Translations under genes and position numbers: made by a program
The notes under the pieces: generated by a model
Seen by the model: only the letters and a program-made list of their open reading frames with translations
Database searches by the model: none
What the model was told of the DNA's origin: nothing
Assembly (NCBI GenBank): GCA_016199985.1
Contig: JACQFQ010000037.1
Span: 124,001-188,000, forward strand
Length of the DNA: 64,000 nt
Reading direction: 5' to 3'
DNA from: Verrucomicrobiota bacterium
GTDB taxonomy: Bacteria > Verrucomicrobiota > Verrucomicrobiia > Limisphaerales > UBA11320
Shown here: positions 36,215-45,180 of the stretch, piece by piece
How positions within the stretch are numbered: position 1 is the stretch's first letter
How the letters are laid out: each line of letters begins with the position of its first letter

Positions 36215-36443
36215 TGGCGTCCCTGCCGATAATCCTCACGGATCCTTCGCCGCCATCTACGCCCAGTTGCTGTTGAAGTCCTGCAAGGGCATCCGCATCC
36301 GCGAGGCCGAGAAGATGCCGCCGCGAGAGACTTGCCGCAGCGCGCGCGTGCGAAGGAAAGTTTTCGAGTCGGTGTGGCCACGGGCGGTCGAACTGGATTG
36401 GTGAGCTTGCCAAAACGTTTTCGCCTTAGCAGAGTGATCCCCC

Positions 36444-37007
36444 ATGGGCCTCTTGAAGCTCGCTCCTTTGTCCGTTTCCGCCTCGCTGCTGCTGACTTCG
36501 ATCGGATGCAGCGAGACTCCCGCTCCTCCCGCGCGCGCGGCCTCTCCGCCGCCCGCGGTGGTTGCCACCGACGAACGTTACGCCCATCCGCTGGACCACG
36601 CTCAACCCAAGCTCCCCACCGTCCAGCTCCAGGTGGGCTCCGTAACCCTGGAATCCGAGATCTGCGCCAAGACGGTCGAGATTCGCACCGGCATGATGTT
36701 CCGCGAGACGATGGCGGACACCGAGGGTATGCTCTTTCTGCTGCCCGGCCCGCCGCAACGGGCCGCGTTCTACATGAGGAACACCAAGGTGCCCCTCTCC
36801 TGCGCCTACATCGACAAAGCGGGGCGGATCCTCGAGATCCACGATCTGCGCCCCTACGACGAAACACCCGTGGAGTCGGCGACGGAGTCCATCTCTTACG
36901 TGCTCGAAGTTCCGCAGGGCTGGTTCCAGCGACGCAAGATCGCGATCGGAGAATTCGTTCGAACAGCCAAAGGCAGCCTCGCTGAAAGCTTCCCGAACCG
37001 CCGCTGA
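36444..37007 (+). CDS. DUF192 lipoprotein
   Basis: A 187-aa protein. An N-terminal signal runs into TSIGC, a plausible lipobox with Cys22, and is followed by a Pro/Ala-rich spacer. The DUF192 domain covers about residues 60-175: ICAKTVEIRTGMMFRE, EGMLFLLP, AAFYMRNTKVPLSCAYID, ILEIHDL and SYVLEVPQGWF are all diagnostic. The biochemical role of DUF192 proteins is not settled. A lipid anchor would place it on a membrane facing the periplasm. It precedes the ECF sigma gene by about 145 bp on the same strand. Confidence 0.85.
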   Translation: MGLLKLAPLSVSASLLLTSIGCSETPAPPARAASPPPAVVATDERYAHPLDHAQPKLPTVQLQVGSVTLESEICAKTVEIRTGMMFRETMADTEGMLFLLPGPPQRAAFYMRNTKVPLSCAYIDKAGRILEIHDLRPYDETPVESATESISYVLEVPQGWFQRRKIAIGEFVRTAKGSLAESFPNRR

Positions 37008-37152
37008 TCCTCAATGACCGCGATTGCACGATTCCCCCGGGCTTTTCTGAATGGAGGAGAAGGACGCGCGTCGCGATGGGATGAGGCCGTTGAGCGTCGA
37101 CAAGACATGGCTCCCGGCTTGCGCCCATCAGCGCGACGGAGCGCCACTCGCG

Positions 37153-37794
37153 ATGAAATCGGAACCCACATCGCCTGACGTAGATCCGGCGCCGCCGGCC
37201 GCGCCGCGGCAGGGAAAGCTCTCCGACCCGGAGCGATGGGTGGATGAGCACGGCGACTATCTCTTCAAATACGCGATGACTCGCGTCCGCGATCCGGCAA
37301 GGGCGGAGGATCTCGTCCAGGAAACCTTCCTGGCGGCGCTGAAAGGCGGCAAGAGCTTCGAGGGCCGCGCGGCCGAGAAGAGCTGGTTGATCGGGATCTT
37401 GAAAAACAAGGTTGTCGACGCCTATCGCAAAACCAGCCGCGAAAGCTCGTTCACCGACCTTGAATTCTATCAAGACGAGGAGCGCGATCGCTTTGTCCAG
37501 GAAGGGCTGTTCAAAGGCAGCTGGGACCACGACCTGGGCCCTCAGGAATGGTCCGCGGAAGCGGGCGGAACTCTGGACAGCCAGGAGTTTTGGAAGGCGT
37601 TCCACGACTGCTCCAGCAAGCTTCCCAAGGCGATCTCGACCGCCTTCCTGCTGCGCGAGTTGGATGAAATGGAAACGCCGGAAATCTGCGGCGTCCTGGG
37701 AATCAGCGAGAACAATCTCTGGGTGATGCTCCATCGGGCTCGGATGGCCCTGAGGCGGTGCCTCGAAGCCAATTGGTTCACCAAGACCCGGTAG
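37153..37794 (+). CDS. ECF RNA polymerase sigma factor
   Basis: A 213-aa sigma factor. Region 2 is seen in LFKYAMTRVRDPARAEDLVQ with ETFLAALKGG, SWLIGILKNKVVDAYRK following. Region 4 is seen as LPKAISTAFLLRELDEMET with PEICGVLGISENNLWVMLHRARMALRRCLE after it. The WVMLHRARMALR..CLE..WF ending resembles a subgroup of ECF factors that pair with short zinc anti-sigma proteins. The ATG at 37153 was chosen because the longer frame (from 37051) adds 34 residues without sigma features. Two small zinc-motif proteins follow directly, consistent with sigma/anti-sigma control. Its target promoters are unknown. Confidence 0.9.
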   Translation: MKSEPTSPDVDPAPPAAPRQGKLSDPERWVDEHGDYLFKYAMTRVRDPARAEDLVQETFLAALKGGKSFEGRAAEKSWLIGILKNKVVDAYRKTSRESSFTDLEFYQDEERDRFVQEGLFKGSWDHDLGPQEWSAEAGGTLDSQEFWKAFHDCSSKLPKAISTAFLLRELDEMETPEICGVLGISENNLWVMLHRARMALRRCLEANWFTKTR

Positions 37795-37803
37795 CGCGCC
37801 GCC

Positions 37804-38106
37804 ATGAGCCTCAAGACCCGCATTCAATCGAAGGTGATCCTCTGGATCTGGCGTCGGGTTCCCGATTGCGCTGAGATGGCCCGGCTGTCCTCGAGGACGA
37901 TGGATCATCCGGCGGGATTGAGGGTGCGGATCCAAATGCGTCTCCACATGCTGATCTGCGCCTGGTGCCAACGCTACTTCCATCAGATCCGAACCCTGCG
38001 GCGGATCGTGCGGAGCACGGAAGCCCGGTTGGAATACGGCGCTCGTCAGGAGTTGTCGCAGGACGCGAGGCGGCGCATCAAGCAATCGCTCGCGTCGAAA
38101 CCGTAA
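37804..38106 (+). CDS. Zinc-binding anti-sigma factor-like protein (first of two)
   Basis: A 100-aa protein starting 10 bp after the sigma gene. It has Cys22 and the H-x3-C-x2-C signature of zinc anti-sigma (ZAS/zf-HC2) proteins, at His48, Cys52 and Cys55, followed by an amphipathic basic helix. No membrane span is visible, so it should be a soluble cytosolic partner rather than a transmembrane anti-sigma. The next gene repeats the same architecture. Family membership is inferred from motif and position. Confidence 0.72.
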   Translation: MSLKTRIQSKVILWIWRRVPDCAEMARLSSRTMDHPAGLRVRIQMRLHMLICAWCQRYFHQIRTLRRIVRSTEARLEYGARQELSQDARRRIKQSLASKP

Positions 38107-38199
38107 GGCGACGACGCCTCCTACGACTTCTCAACGAGCTATCCTGGCCTGGGCGCCTCCTTGAGCGGAAAGCGAGATCCCGGATTGATCCTCTTTATC

Positions 38200-38499
38200 A
38201 TGAGCCTTTGGGGAAGATGCCGACGCTGGCTGGCCGAGGTTTCGCCGAGTTGCCAGCAAGCGGCCCGGGCGCAGTCGGCCCGGCTGGACGGCTCGCTCAG
38301 CCGCTCGGCCTCGCTGGGGCTTTGGATCCACCTCGTTCTTTGTCGTTGGTGCCGCCGATACGGACGGCAGATCCGGTCCATCCGGGAGCAGATGAAAAAG
38401 CATCCCGAGAAAGCTCACGCTGGCGTCCCCGACGCGCTGCGTTCCGAGGCGAAGGAACGGCTCAAGGAGATTCTGAGAAAGCCGCCTGCTGAGGATTAA
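38200..38499 (+). CDS. Zinc-binding anti-sigma factor-like protein (second of two)
   Basis: A 99-aa paralogue of the preceding protein, with Cys18 and His44-x3-Cys48-x2-Cys51 in the same spacing, the same R..QIR helix after the motif and a Lys/Glu-rich C-terminus. The ATG at 38200 is preferred over an upstream TTG because it aligns MSLWGR with MSLKTR of the first copy. It lies 93 bp after that copy. It is convergent with lpd, whose stop lies 10 bp away. Confidence 0.65.
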   Translation: MSLWGRCRRWLAEVSPSCQQAARAQSARLDGSLSRSASLGLWIHLVLCRWCRRYGRQIRSIREQMKKHPEKAHAGVPDALRSEAKERLKEILRKPPAED

Positions 38500-38509
38500 C
38501 CCGAGCCTC

Positions 38510-39901
38510 TCAGATGTGGAGCGCGGCGCCGCTCACGGCGAGGGCCGCTTCCTTGATCGCCTCGGACAGGGTCGGATGCGCATGGCACGCGCGCGCGATG
38601 TCCTCGGCGCTGGCGTGGAAGGCCATCGCGACCGCCGCCTCGGCGATGAGATCGCCGGCCCGGGCTCCGATGATGTGAACACCCAGCACGCGGTCCGTGG
38701 AGGCGTCCGCCAGAATCTTCACGCGGCCCTCGGTATGCCCCAAAGCGCGGGCGCGGCCGTTCGCCGCGAAGGGAAACGAGCCCTTCTTGAACGCCACTCC
38801 CGCCGCTTTCAGCTCCTCCTCGGTTCGGCCCACCGACGCGACCTCCGGATCCGTGTAAACCACCGAAGGAATCGTGTTATAGTCCACGTGACCGTAACCG
38901 ACGACGATGCGCTCGACGCAGGCGACCGCCTCCTCCTCCGCTTTGTGCGCGAGCATGGGACCCGGGATGACATCGCCGACGGCGTAAACGCCCGGGGAGG
39001 AGGTCGCAAAGTGGGCGTCGACAGGCACGCGTCCCTTGGCGTCCAGCGCGATACCGACGGACTCCAGGCCCAGTCGCTCCGTGTTCGGGGATCGTCCCAC
39101 CGCCAGAAGCACTCGATCGCATTCGATCGCCGGCGCTCCCTCGCATTCGACCCGCGCCGCACCCCCGACGGACCGCGCGGAGGTCACGCGGGTGGAGAGC
39201 TTGAACTCCATGCCTTGCTTTTCGAAGCAGCGCCGCGCTTCGGCCGCCAGTTCGGCGTCCATGCCCGGAAGAATGCGGTCGAGGAATTCCAGAACCGTCA
39301 CCCTGGCCCCCAGCCGACGCCAAACCGATCCCAACTCCAACCCAATCACGCCCGCTCCGATCACGACCAGATGCTTGGGGACCACCGGATAAGCGAGCGC
39401 CTCGGTGCTCGCCCCCACTCGATCGCCGTCCAGCACGACGCCGCGAAGAGGCGACGGGCGGCTCCCGGTGGCGATCAGGATGCTCTTCGCCTGAAGCTCC
39501 CTGGGTCCGTCCTTGGTTTCGACAACCACCTTCCCCTTGCCGGCGAGGGTTCCATGGCCGAGAACGCGCGTGACCTTTCGCTTCTTGAAGAGGCCGTCGA
39601 TCCCGGTGGCGAGCGCGGCGACGATCTGGTCCTTCCGGCGCATCATGACGGGAAGGTCGAGTTCGACGCCCGAGACGTTCACCCCGTGGCTCTTCAGCTC
39701 GTGGCGCGCGGACGCGAACCGTTCGCTCGACTCGAGGAGCGCCTTGCTGGGAATGCAGCCGACGCGCAAGCATGAGCCGCCGAGCGCCGCCTCCTTCTCC
39801 ACGCAGGCCACGGACAGCCCCAGTTGCGCGGCCCGCAAAGCCCCCACATAGCCGGCCGGGCCGGCGCCGATGACAATCAGGTCGAAGGAATTCGATGCCA
39901 T
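38510..39901 (-). CDS. lpd: Dihydrolipoyl dehydrogenase (E3)
   Basis: A 463-aa flavoprotein disulfide reductase that reoxidises dihydrolipoyl groups of the E2 subunit with NAD+. FAD-binding VIGAGPAGYVGALRAAQLG lies at the N-terminus. The redox-active disulfide is Cys44/Cys49 in GGSCLRVGCIPSK (most family members read GGTCLNVGC). NAD-binding VVIGAGVIGLELGSVW is in the middle, VYAVGDVIPGPMLAHKA is the second FAD motif, and the catalytic His is in HAHPTLSEAIKEAAL. It is the last gene of sucA-sucB-lpd. Its start overlaps the sucB stop by one base (TAATG), so E3 synthesis is coupled to E2. Confidence 0.95.
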   Translation of the reverse strand: MASNSFDLIVIGAGPAGYVGALRAAQLGLSVACVEKEAALGGSCLRVGCIPSKALLESSERFASARHELKSHGVNVSGVELDLPVMMRRKDQIVAALATGIDGLFKKRKVTRVLGHGTLAGKGKVVVETKDGPRELQAKSILIATGSRPSPLRGVVLDGDRVGASTEALAYPVVPKHLVVIGAGVIGLELGSVWRRLGARVTVLEFLDRILPGMDAELAAEARRCFEKQGMEFKLSTRVTSARSVGGAARVECEGAPAIECDRVLLAVGRSPNTERLGLESVGIALDAKGRVPVDAHFATSSPGVYAVGDVIPGPMLAHKAEEEAVACVERIVVGYGHVDYNTIPSVVYTDPEVASVGRTEEELKAAGVAFKKGSFPFAANGRARALGHTEGRVKILADASTDRVLGVHIIGARAGDLIAEAAVAMAFHASAEDIARACHAHPTLSEAIKEAALAVSGAALHI

Positions 39902-41109
39902 TACACCTCGAGGAGAATGCGGGCGGGATTCTCAATCACGTCCTTGACCCTTTTCAGGAACGTGACCGCCTCGCGTCCATCGACGATGCGATGATCATAG
40001 CTCAGGGCGAGAAACATCATGGGCCGGATGACCACCTGCCCCTCCACCGCGACGGGACGGTCCTGGATGGCGTGCAGCCCGAGGATTCCGCTCTGAGGCG
40101 GGTTGATGATGGGCGTGGACAACATGGATCCATACACGCCGCCGTTGCTGAGCGTGAACGTGCCGCCCTCGAGCTCCTCCATCTTGATCTTGTTCTCCTT
40201 CGCGCGGCGGGCGAACTCATTGATGGCGATCTCCACCTCGGCGAAGCTCATCCGCTCCGCGCCTCGCAGCACGGGAACAACGAGCCCCTTCCCTCCGCCG
40301 ACCGCGACGCCGATGTCTTGATAATTCCGGTAGACGATGGAATCACCGCGGATCTCGGCGTTGAGCTGCGGCGCGAGCCGCAAGGCGTCCACCGCGGCTT
40401 TCACAAAAAACGACATGAAGCCCAGCTTCACCTGGTACTTCGCCTGGAAAGCCTCCTGATGGGTCTTCCGCAGACTCATCACCGCGGACATGTCCACCTC
40501 GTTGAACGTGGTCAGCATGGCCATCGTGTTCTGCGCCTCGAGAAGGCGGCGGGCGACTGTGCGACGCAGCGGGCTCATCGGAACGATCTCCTCGTCCCGG
40601 CCCGTGGCGGACGCGGCCTTGCCTGGCGGGGCTTTCGGCGGCGCAGCGGACGGGACGGAGGGAGCGGCCGCGGAAGGCTGCGCGGCTGGCGTGGCGCGGG
40701 CCACGTCCTCCTTCAGCATGCGTCCGCCGGGACCGGAGGCGGTCACATCGGCCGCGTTGACGCCGGAGACCGCCAACGCGCGGGCGGCGGCCGGCATGAC
40801 TTTGGCCATCGGCGACGCGACGGGCGCCTGCGCGGCCGTGGAACGGGCGGCGACCGTCGAGACGCCAACGGCCCCTGCTTCGAACAAGCCGATCACCTCG
40901 CCCACCTTGGCCGTCTCGCCTCGCTTCTTCAGGATCTTGGAAACGACCCCGGCCTCTGGCGCCGGGAGCTCCAGCGTGGCCTTCTCGGACTCGAGGGTCA
41001 CCACGGTCTGGTCCTTCTCGACGCCGCTGCCCTCGGCCTTCAACCACTCTCCTATTTGCACCTCGGTCACGGATTCTCCCACCGGGGGGACTTTCAGTTC
41101 GATTGGCAT
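39901..41109 (-). CDS. sucB: 2-oxoglutarate dehydrogenase E2, dihydrolipoamide succinyltransferase
   Basis: A 402-aa E2 subunit. The lipoyl domain carries Lys43 in [15 protein letters not shown]. An Ala/Pro-rich hinge follows, then a peripheral-subunit-binding domain ([29 protein letters not shown]), a second Ala/Pro hinge and the catalytic acyltransferase core ending with the active-site motif [11 protein letters not shown]. The core wording [17 protein letters not shown] ([10 protein letters not shown]) is typical of the succinyltransferase. The ATG at 41109 is used; a TTG two codons earlier is less likely. It lies 37 bp after sucA and overlaps lpd by one base. Confidence 0.94.
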   Translation of the reverse strand: MPIELKVPPVGESVTEVQIGEWLKAEGSGVEKDQTVVTLESEKATLELPAPEAGVVSKILKKRGETAKVGEVIGLFEAGAVGVSTVAARSTAAQAPVASPMAKVMPAAARALAVSGVNAADVTASGPGGRMLKEDVARATPAAQPSAAAPSVPSAAPPKAPPGKAASATGRDEEIVPMSPLRRTVARRLLEAQNTMAMLTTFNEVDMSAVMSLRKTHQEAFQAKYQVKLGFMSFFVKAAVDALRLAPQLNAEIRGDSIVYRNYQDIGVAVGGGKGLVVPVLRGAERMSFAEVEIAINEFARRAKENKIKMEELEGGTFTLSNGGVYGSMLSTPIINPPQSGILGLHAIQDRPVAVEGQVVIRPMMFLALSYDHRIVDGREAVTFLKRVKDVIENPARILLEV

Positions 41110-41146
41110 AATCAAGTCTTCAAATCAAAAAGTCGCGCGCGGCGCC

Positions 41147-43951
41147 TCAGGCGAACGCGCGGGTGATCACCTCGGCCTGCTCTTGTTTGTGGCTGTTGTG
41201 CGAGCCCGTCGCCGGACTCGCGGATTCCTCGCGCGAAATCACCTGAACCGGAAACCGTCCGAACAACCGCTCGCCCAATTGAGCGCGGATGAACGGCCAA
41301 GCGCCCATGTTCGCCGGCTCCTCCTGAACCCAGACGACGGGAAGCCCGTCGCGGTAATGCTTCAACCCCGCCTCGATCAGCTCCAGACGCAACGGATACA
41401 ACTGCTCCAATCGCAGAATCGCCACATCTTCCCGTCGCGACGCAAGCCGATGCTTCTCCAACTCGTAGCACACCTTGCCCGAGCAGAGCAGCAAGCGGTT
41501 CACCTTGGAGGGCGCAAGCCGGTCCGGAAGAATCCTCTGGAAGCCGCCCTGCGCAAGATCGGGAAGGATGGATGTCGCGTCGGCGCTCCGCAACAGGCTC
41601 TTGGGCGTCATCACGACCAGGGGCTTCCTCAATGGACGCAGCACCTGGCGGCGCAGAAGATGGAAATACTGGGCCGGGGTTGTGGGGTACGCGACCTGGA
41701 TATTGTCCTCGGCGCACAAGGAGAGAAACCGCTCGAGACGGGCGCTGGAGTGCTCCGGCCCCTGCCCTTCGAATCCGTGCGGCAGGAGCATCACGAGACC
41801 CGACAAGCGACGCCACTTGTCCTCGGCGCTCACGATGAACTGGTCAACGATCACTTGAGCCGCGTTCACGAAGTCTCCGAACTGCGCCTCCCACATCACG
41901 AGGCCATCGGGGCACTCGAGGCTGTACCCGTAATCGAACCCCAGCACGGAGATCTCGCTCAGCGGGCTGTTAAAGATCTCCACGGGCGCCTGGCTGCCTC
42001 CAAGATTCTGGAGAGGCGTGTAGGTCGCGCCGGCCTCCACATCGTGGAGCACGGCGTGCCGATGGCTGAACGTCCCGCGGCAGCAGTCCTGCCCGCTCAG
42101 GCGAATGCTGTAGCCGTCGGTGGCGATCGTCGCCAGCGCGAGCGCCTCCGCGGCCGCCCAATCGAGGGGCTGGCGTCCCTGGCTCATCTCCCTGCGCGTT
42201 TCGAGAAGCTTCGCGATCTTCGGGTGCGGCTTGAACCCGTTCGGCAGCTGCGTCTGCGCTTCGAGCAATCGCGCAAGGCGCTCGACAGGCACGCCTGTCT
42301 CCACCTCCTTGACCTCGCTGTCGCGTCCACCGATGAAGCTGCTCCGGGACCAAATGCCGACCTGCTTCTCCTTCGGGACTTGATAGCTCTCGCTGGTGGC
42401 CTCGCTGAGCTCCCGTTCGAGGAAGTGTTTGCGCTCCTCGACCACCTTCTCCGCGTCGCCGCGAGTGACGCCGCCCATCTTGAGGAGATGCTCCAGGTAG
42501 CCTTCGCGGACCGTCTTGCGCTGGTCGATGGCCCTGTACATGACGGGCTGCGTGAAAGCCGGCTCGTCGGTCTCGTTGTGGCCGAGGCGACGATAGCCGT
42601 ACATGTCGATGAAAACGTCGCGCTTGAACTTCTCGCGAAAATCCAAAGCGATCCGGACGACCTGCGCCACAGCCTCGGGGTCCTCGCCGTTCACGTGGAA
42701 GATCGGCGACTGGAGCATCTTCGCGATGTCCGTGCAATAGGAGCCCGATCGTCCTTCGCGCTGCGCGGTGGTGAACCCGATCTGGTTGTTCACGATCACG
42801 TGGAGCACTCCACCGATCTTGTATCCGGGCAGCTCGCTCAGGTTGAGCGACTCCTGCACGACCCCCTCGCCGGCGAACGCGGCGTCGCCGTGGATCAGGA
42901 TGGTCGTGGAGCCCATGCGCCCCTGGTCCCCCACGCGATCCTGCTTCGCCCGCACGCGGCCCATGGCGACCGGGTTTACGAACTCGAGATGGCTCGGGTT
43001 GAAGCACAGCGACAAATGCACGCGCTTGCCGGTCGAAGTCATCCAGTCGTTGCTGTGCCCAAGATGATACTTCACGTCGCCGCCGCCTCGATACAGCTCA
43101 GGGTCCTTATCGGCGAACTCGCGGAAGATCTGGCGAATGCTCTTCCCCATGATATTCGCGAGCACGTTGAGCCGGCCGCGATGCGCCATGCCGAAAATAA
43201 TCTCCTTTGTCCCCTGCTCCGCCGCCTTTTCTATCGCGAGGTCCAGCAAGGGAATGAGGCTCTCGCATCCCTCGAGCGAGAAGCTCTTCGCCCCGATGAA
43301 TTTCTTGCGGATGAACTCCTCGAAGATGGTCGCGTCGCTGAGACGCGTGAGGATCCGCAGCTGCTCGGCGCGGGTCAGCGTGAGGCGGTTCTCCGTTCCC
43401 TCCATGCGACGTTGAAGCCAGCGTCGCAGCTCGATGTCGTCGATGTGCATGTACTCCACGCCGATCGATCGTGTGTAGGTGCTCCGGAGCTTCTCCATAA
43501 GACCGCGAAGGGTGAGCTTCCCGGAGTGCTGGAAAGTGTGGATGTGAACCCGCCGGTCCATCTCCTCCTCGGTGAATCCGAAATACTCGTTCGTCAGCTC
43601 CTGCGGCGAGAAACGGGGGAGGTTGAGAGGATCGACCTTGGCAAGATAGTGGCCGCGAACGCGATAGTTGCGGACGAGCTGCTCGACGCGATTTTGAAAA
43701 TCCGCCAGCTTCACCTGATCGATGGGCGTTTCCTCCTCGATCCGCCCTCCCTGAGGCGCGCTGAAAATGCTGCGAGCCGGAAAGCTGGGACCGAGCGCAT
43801 GTCTCTGGGGCCATGCGGCCCCATTGTCCTGAGTGGCGAAGTAGTTCTGCCACTCCGCGGGCACGGACTCGGGATCGCGCTGGTAGGATTCAAACAGATC
43901 CTCCACATACGCGAGGTTGGAAACATTCGGCCCTGTCGAGGGGTTCGTCAT
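41147..43951 (-). CDS. sucA: 2-oxoglutarate dehydrogenase E1 component
   Basis: A 934-aa thiamine-diphosphate-dependent E1 that decarboxylates 2-oxoglutarate and transfers succinyl to E2. It begins with the E1o N-terminal segment [19 protein letters not shown]. It has [55 protein letters not shown] and [11 protein letters not shown], and the C-terminal half shows the usual [20 protein letters not shown] and [20 protein letters not shown]-like wording. The ATG at 43951 is chosen because the 50 residues before it in frame lack family similarity and an AGAGAAG sequence lies about 10 bases upstream. It is the first gene of the 2-oxoglutarate dehydrogenase operon of the TCA cycle. Confidence 0.95.
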   Translation of the reverse strand: [934 protein letters not shown]

Positions 43952-44250
43952 ATCACGTCGCTTCTCTGAAACGGCCACGCGGCCGCGCAAATCGGGACGA
44001 CACATGACACAGAGCAACCCTCTTGCCGATAGAAAAAGCGCCGCCATCCGGCAATTATTGCCCGCCAATTCCACTGAGCGATGCCACCCGAGGCGGGGCA
44101 AGGGCCAATGGCGGAGCGTGCGGTCCCCATACGCCTCGTCTCTCCCTCCCCTTCCAACCGTGATAGGAAATTATCCGCCCTTCGATGGGTCGCGAACTCC
44201 CAGCAAAGTGTGGCTTCTTTGGAGCCCATGTGGTCAAATCCGCCAAAGCC
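43952..44250. other. Divergent intergenic region between sucA and the secreted-protein cassette
   Basis: A 299-bp region with no gene. Plus- and minus-strand frames crossing it are extensions of the neighbouring genes without conserved content. It should hold promoters for both divergent transcripts and contains a perfect palindrome at 44050-44062. Confidence 0.5.
44050..44062. promoter_or_regulatory. Perfect 13-bp palindrome upstream of sucA
   Basis: GGCAAT-T-ATTGCC, with 6-bp perfect arms around one central base, lies about 100 bp upstream of the sucA start and 190 bp before the divergent gene. Its position and symmetry suggest an operator for a dimeric regulator. No known consensus is claimed. 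Confidence 0.4.
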
Positions 44251-45180
44251 ATGAACGCAATCCGCGCCGTTTATCTTCTGGTCGCATCGGCCTTAGCGGG
44301 CTGGGCGGCTGGCGCCGCCAGCCCAGTGTTCTCAGGTCCACAGGCGGGCGAGAGGACAACTCCATTCAACGTGACCGAGATCACCGGCGTCAACAAGGGG
44401 AAGCAGCGAGATCCTGTCTCTGAAAACGCCGGCGCGCCCACGGCCTTCATCTTTGTCCACACGGTCGAACGCTCGCTGGTCCCGCTCCTTCGCGTGCTGG
44501 ATCAATACGGGGCGGAGCGCGCCAACCGGCTGAAGACCGAGGTGGTGTTTCTGTTCGGCGACCGCGTGGCGGGCGAGGAGCGCATCAAGGCCGTCGCCGC
44601 CTCGTTGAAGCTGCAGTCGCGCGTCGGCCTGTCCCTGGACGGCGCCGAAGGACCGGGGAACTACGGGCTCAACAAGGAATGCATGATGACGATCCTGGCC
44701 GCCCGGGAGAACAAGGTGACGGCGAACTTTGCGCTGGTCCAGCCGGGCTACGCGGACGCGCCGAAGGTCATCGAAGCGTTGGCGAAGATTTGCGGCGACA
44801 CGAACCCGCCGACGGCCGAGCAGCTGACGGAAAGGCAGACGGGGCGCGCAGGCGGCGCCGGACGCATGGAACGCGGGGCCGCGGCGACGAATCCCGGGCG
44901 GCCCGCGGAACCTTTTCCCGGCGCGGTCCCGGACGACCCGCGGTTGAACACGCTCCTTCGGCAATCGCTCAGGCCCACGAACGACGTCGCCACCGTGGAC
45001 GCTCTGCTCAAGAGCATGCGGGAGCGCATCGACGGCGACGCCGAACTCACGCGGCAGGCGAGCAACGGATGGGTTCGCGCGCTCCACTTCGGCGATCGAT
45101 ATGGAACGCCTTACTCGCGGCAGAAGGGCCAGGCGTTCCTCGACAAGCTCAGGTCCGACGCGCTCCCGCCCAAGAAATGA
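44251..45180 (+). CDS. Secreted protein of unknown function, possible thioredoxin-like fold
   Basis: A 309-aa protein. The ATG at 44251 begins a Sec signal peptide (MNAIRAVYLLVASALAGWAAG). After it, TAFIFVHTVERSLVPLLRVL, VVFLFGDRVAGEERI, VGLSLDGAEGPGNYGLN and VTANFALVQPGYADAPKVIE have the beta-alpha-beta spacing of redoxin/thioredoxin-like domains, but no CxxC is present. The C-terminal 100 residues are poorly structured, then helical. The fold call is an inference from pattern only. It is the first gene of a cassette with DUF1549/DUF1553, DUF1501 and WD40 proteins and overlaps the next start by four bases (ATGA). Confidence 0.7.
   Translation: MNAIRAVYLLVASALAGWAAGAASPVFSGPQAGERTTPFNVTEITGVNKGKQRDPVSENAGAPTAFIFVHTVERSLVPLLRVLDQYGAERANRLKTEVVFLFGDRVAGEERIKAVAASLKLQSRVGLSLDGAEGPGNYGLNKECMMTILAARENKVTANFALVQPGYADAPKVIEALAKICGDTNPPTAEQLTERQTGRAGGAGRMERGAAATNPGRPAEPFPGAVPDDPRLNTLLRQSLRPTNDVATVDALLKSMRERIDGDAELTRQASNGWVRALHFGDRYGTPYSRQKGQAFLDKLRSDALPPKK

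Noticed and set aside
36215..36443. Possible short plus-strand remnant reading FAAIYAQLLLKSCKGIRIREAE after the adhesin-like giant
   Set aside because: It looks helical and protein-like, but has no start codon, no recognisable family and an early stop. It is not enough to call a pseudogene.
36178..38085. 635-codon minus-strand frame spanning the DUF192 and sigma-factor region
   Set aside because: Opposes three supported plus-strand genes and shows only Arg-rich shadow composition.
40490..43969. 1159-codon plus-strand frame opposite sucB/sucA
   Set aside because: A shadow of high-GC coding DNA. It is antisense to two clearly recognised genes and has no domain of its own.
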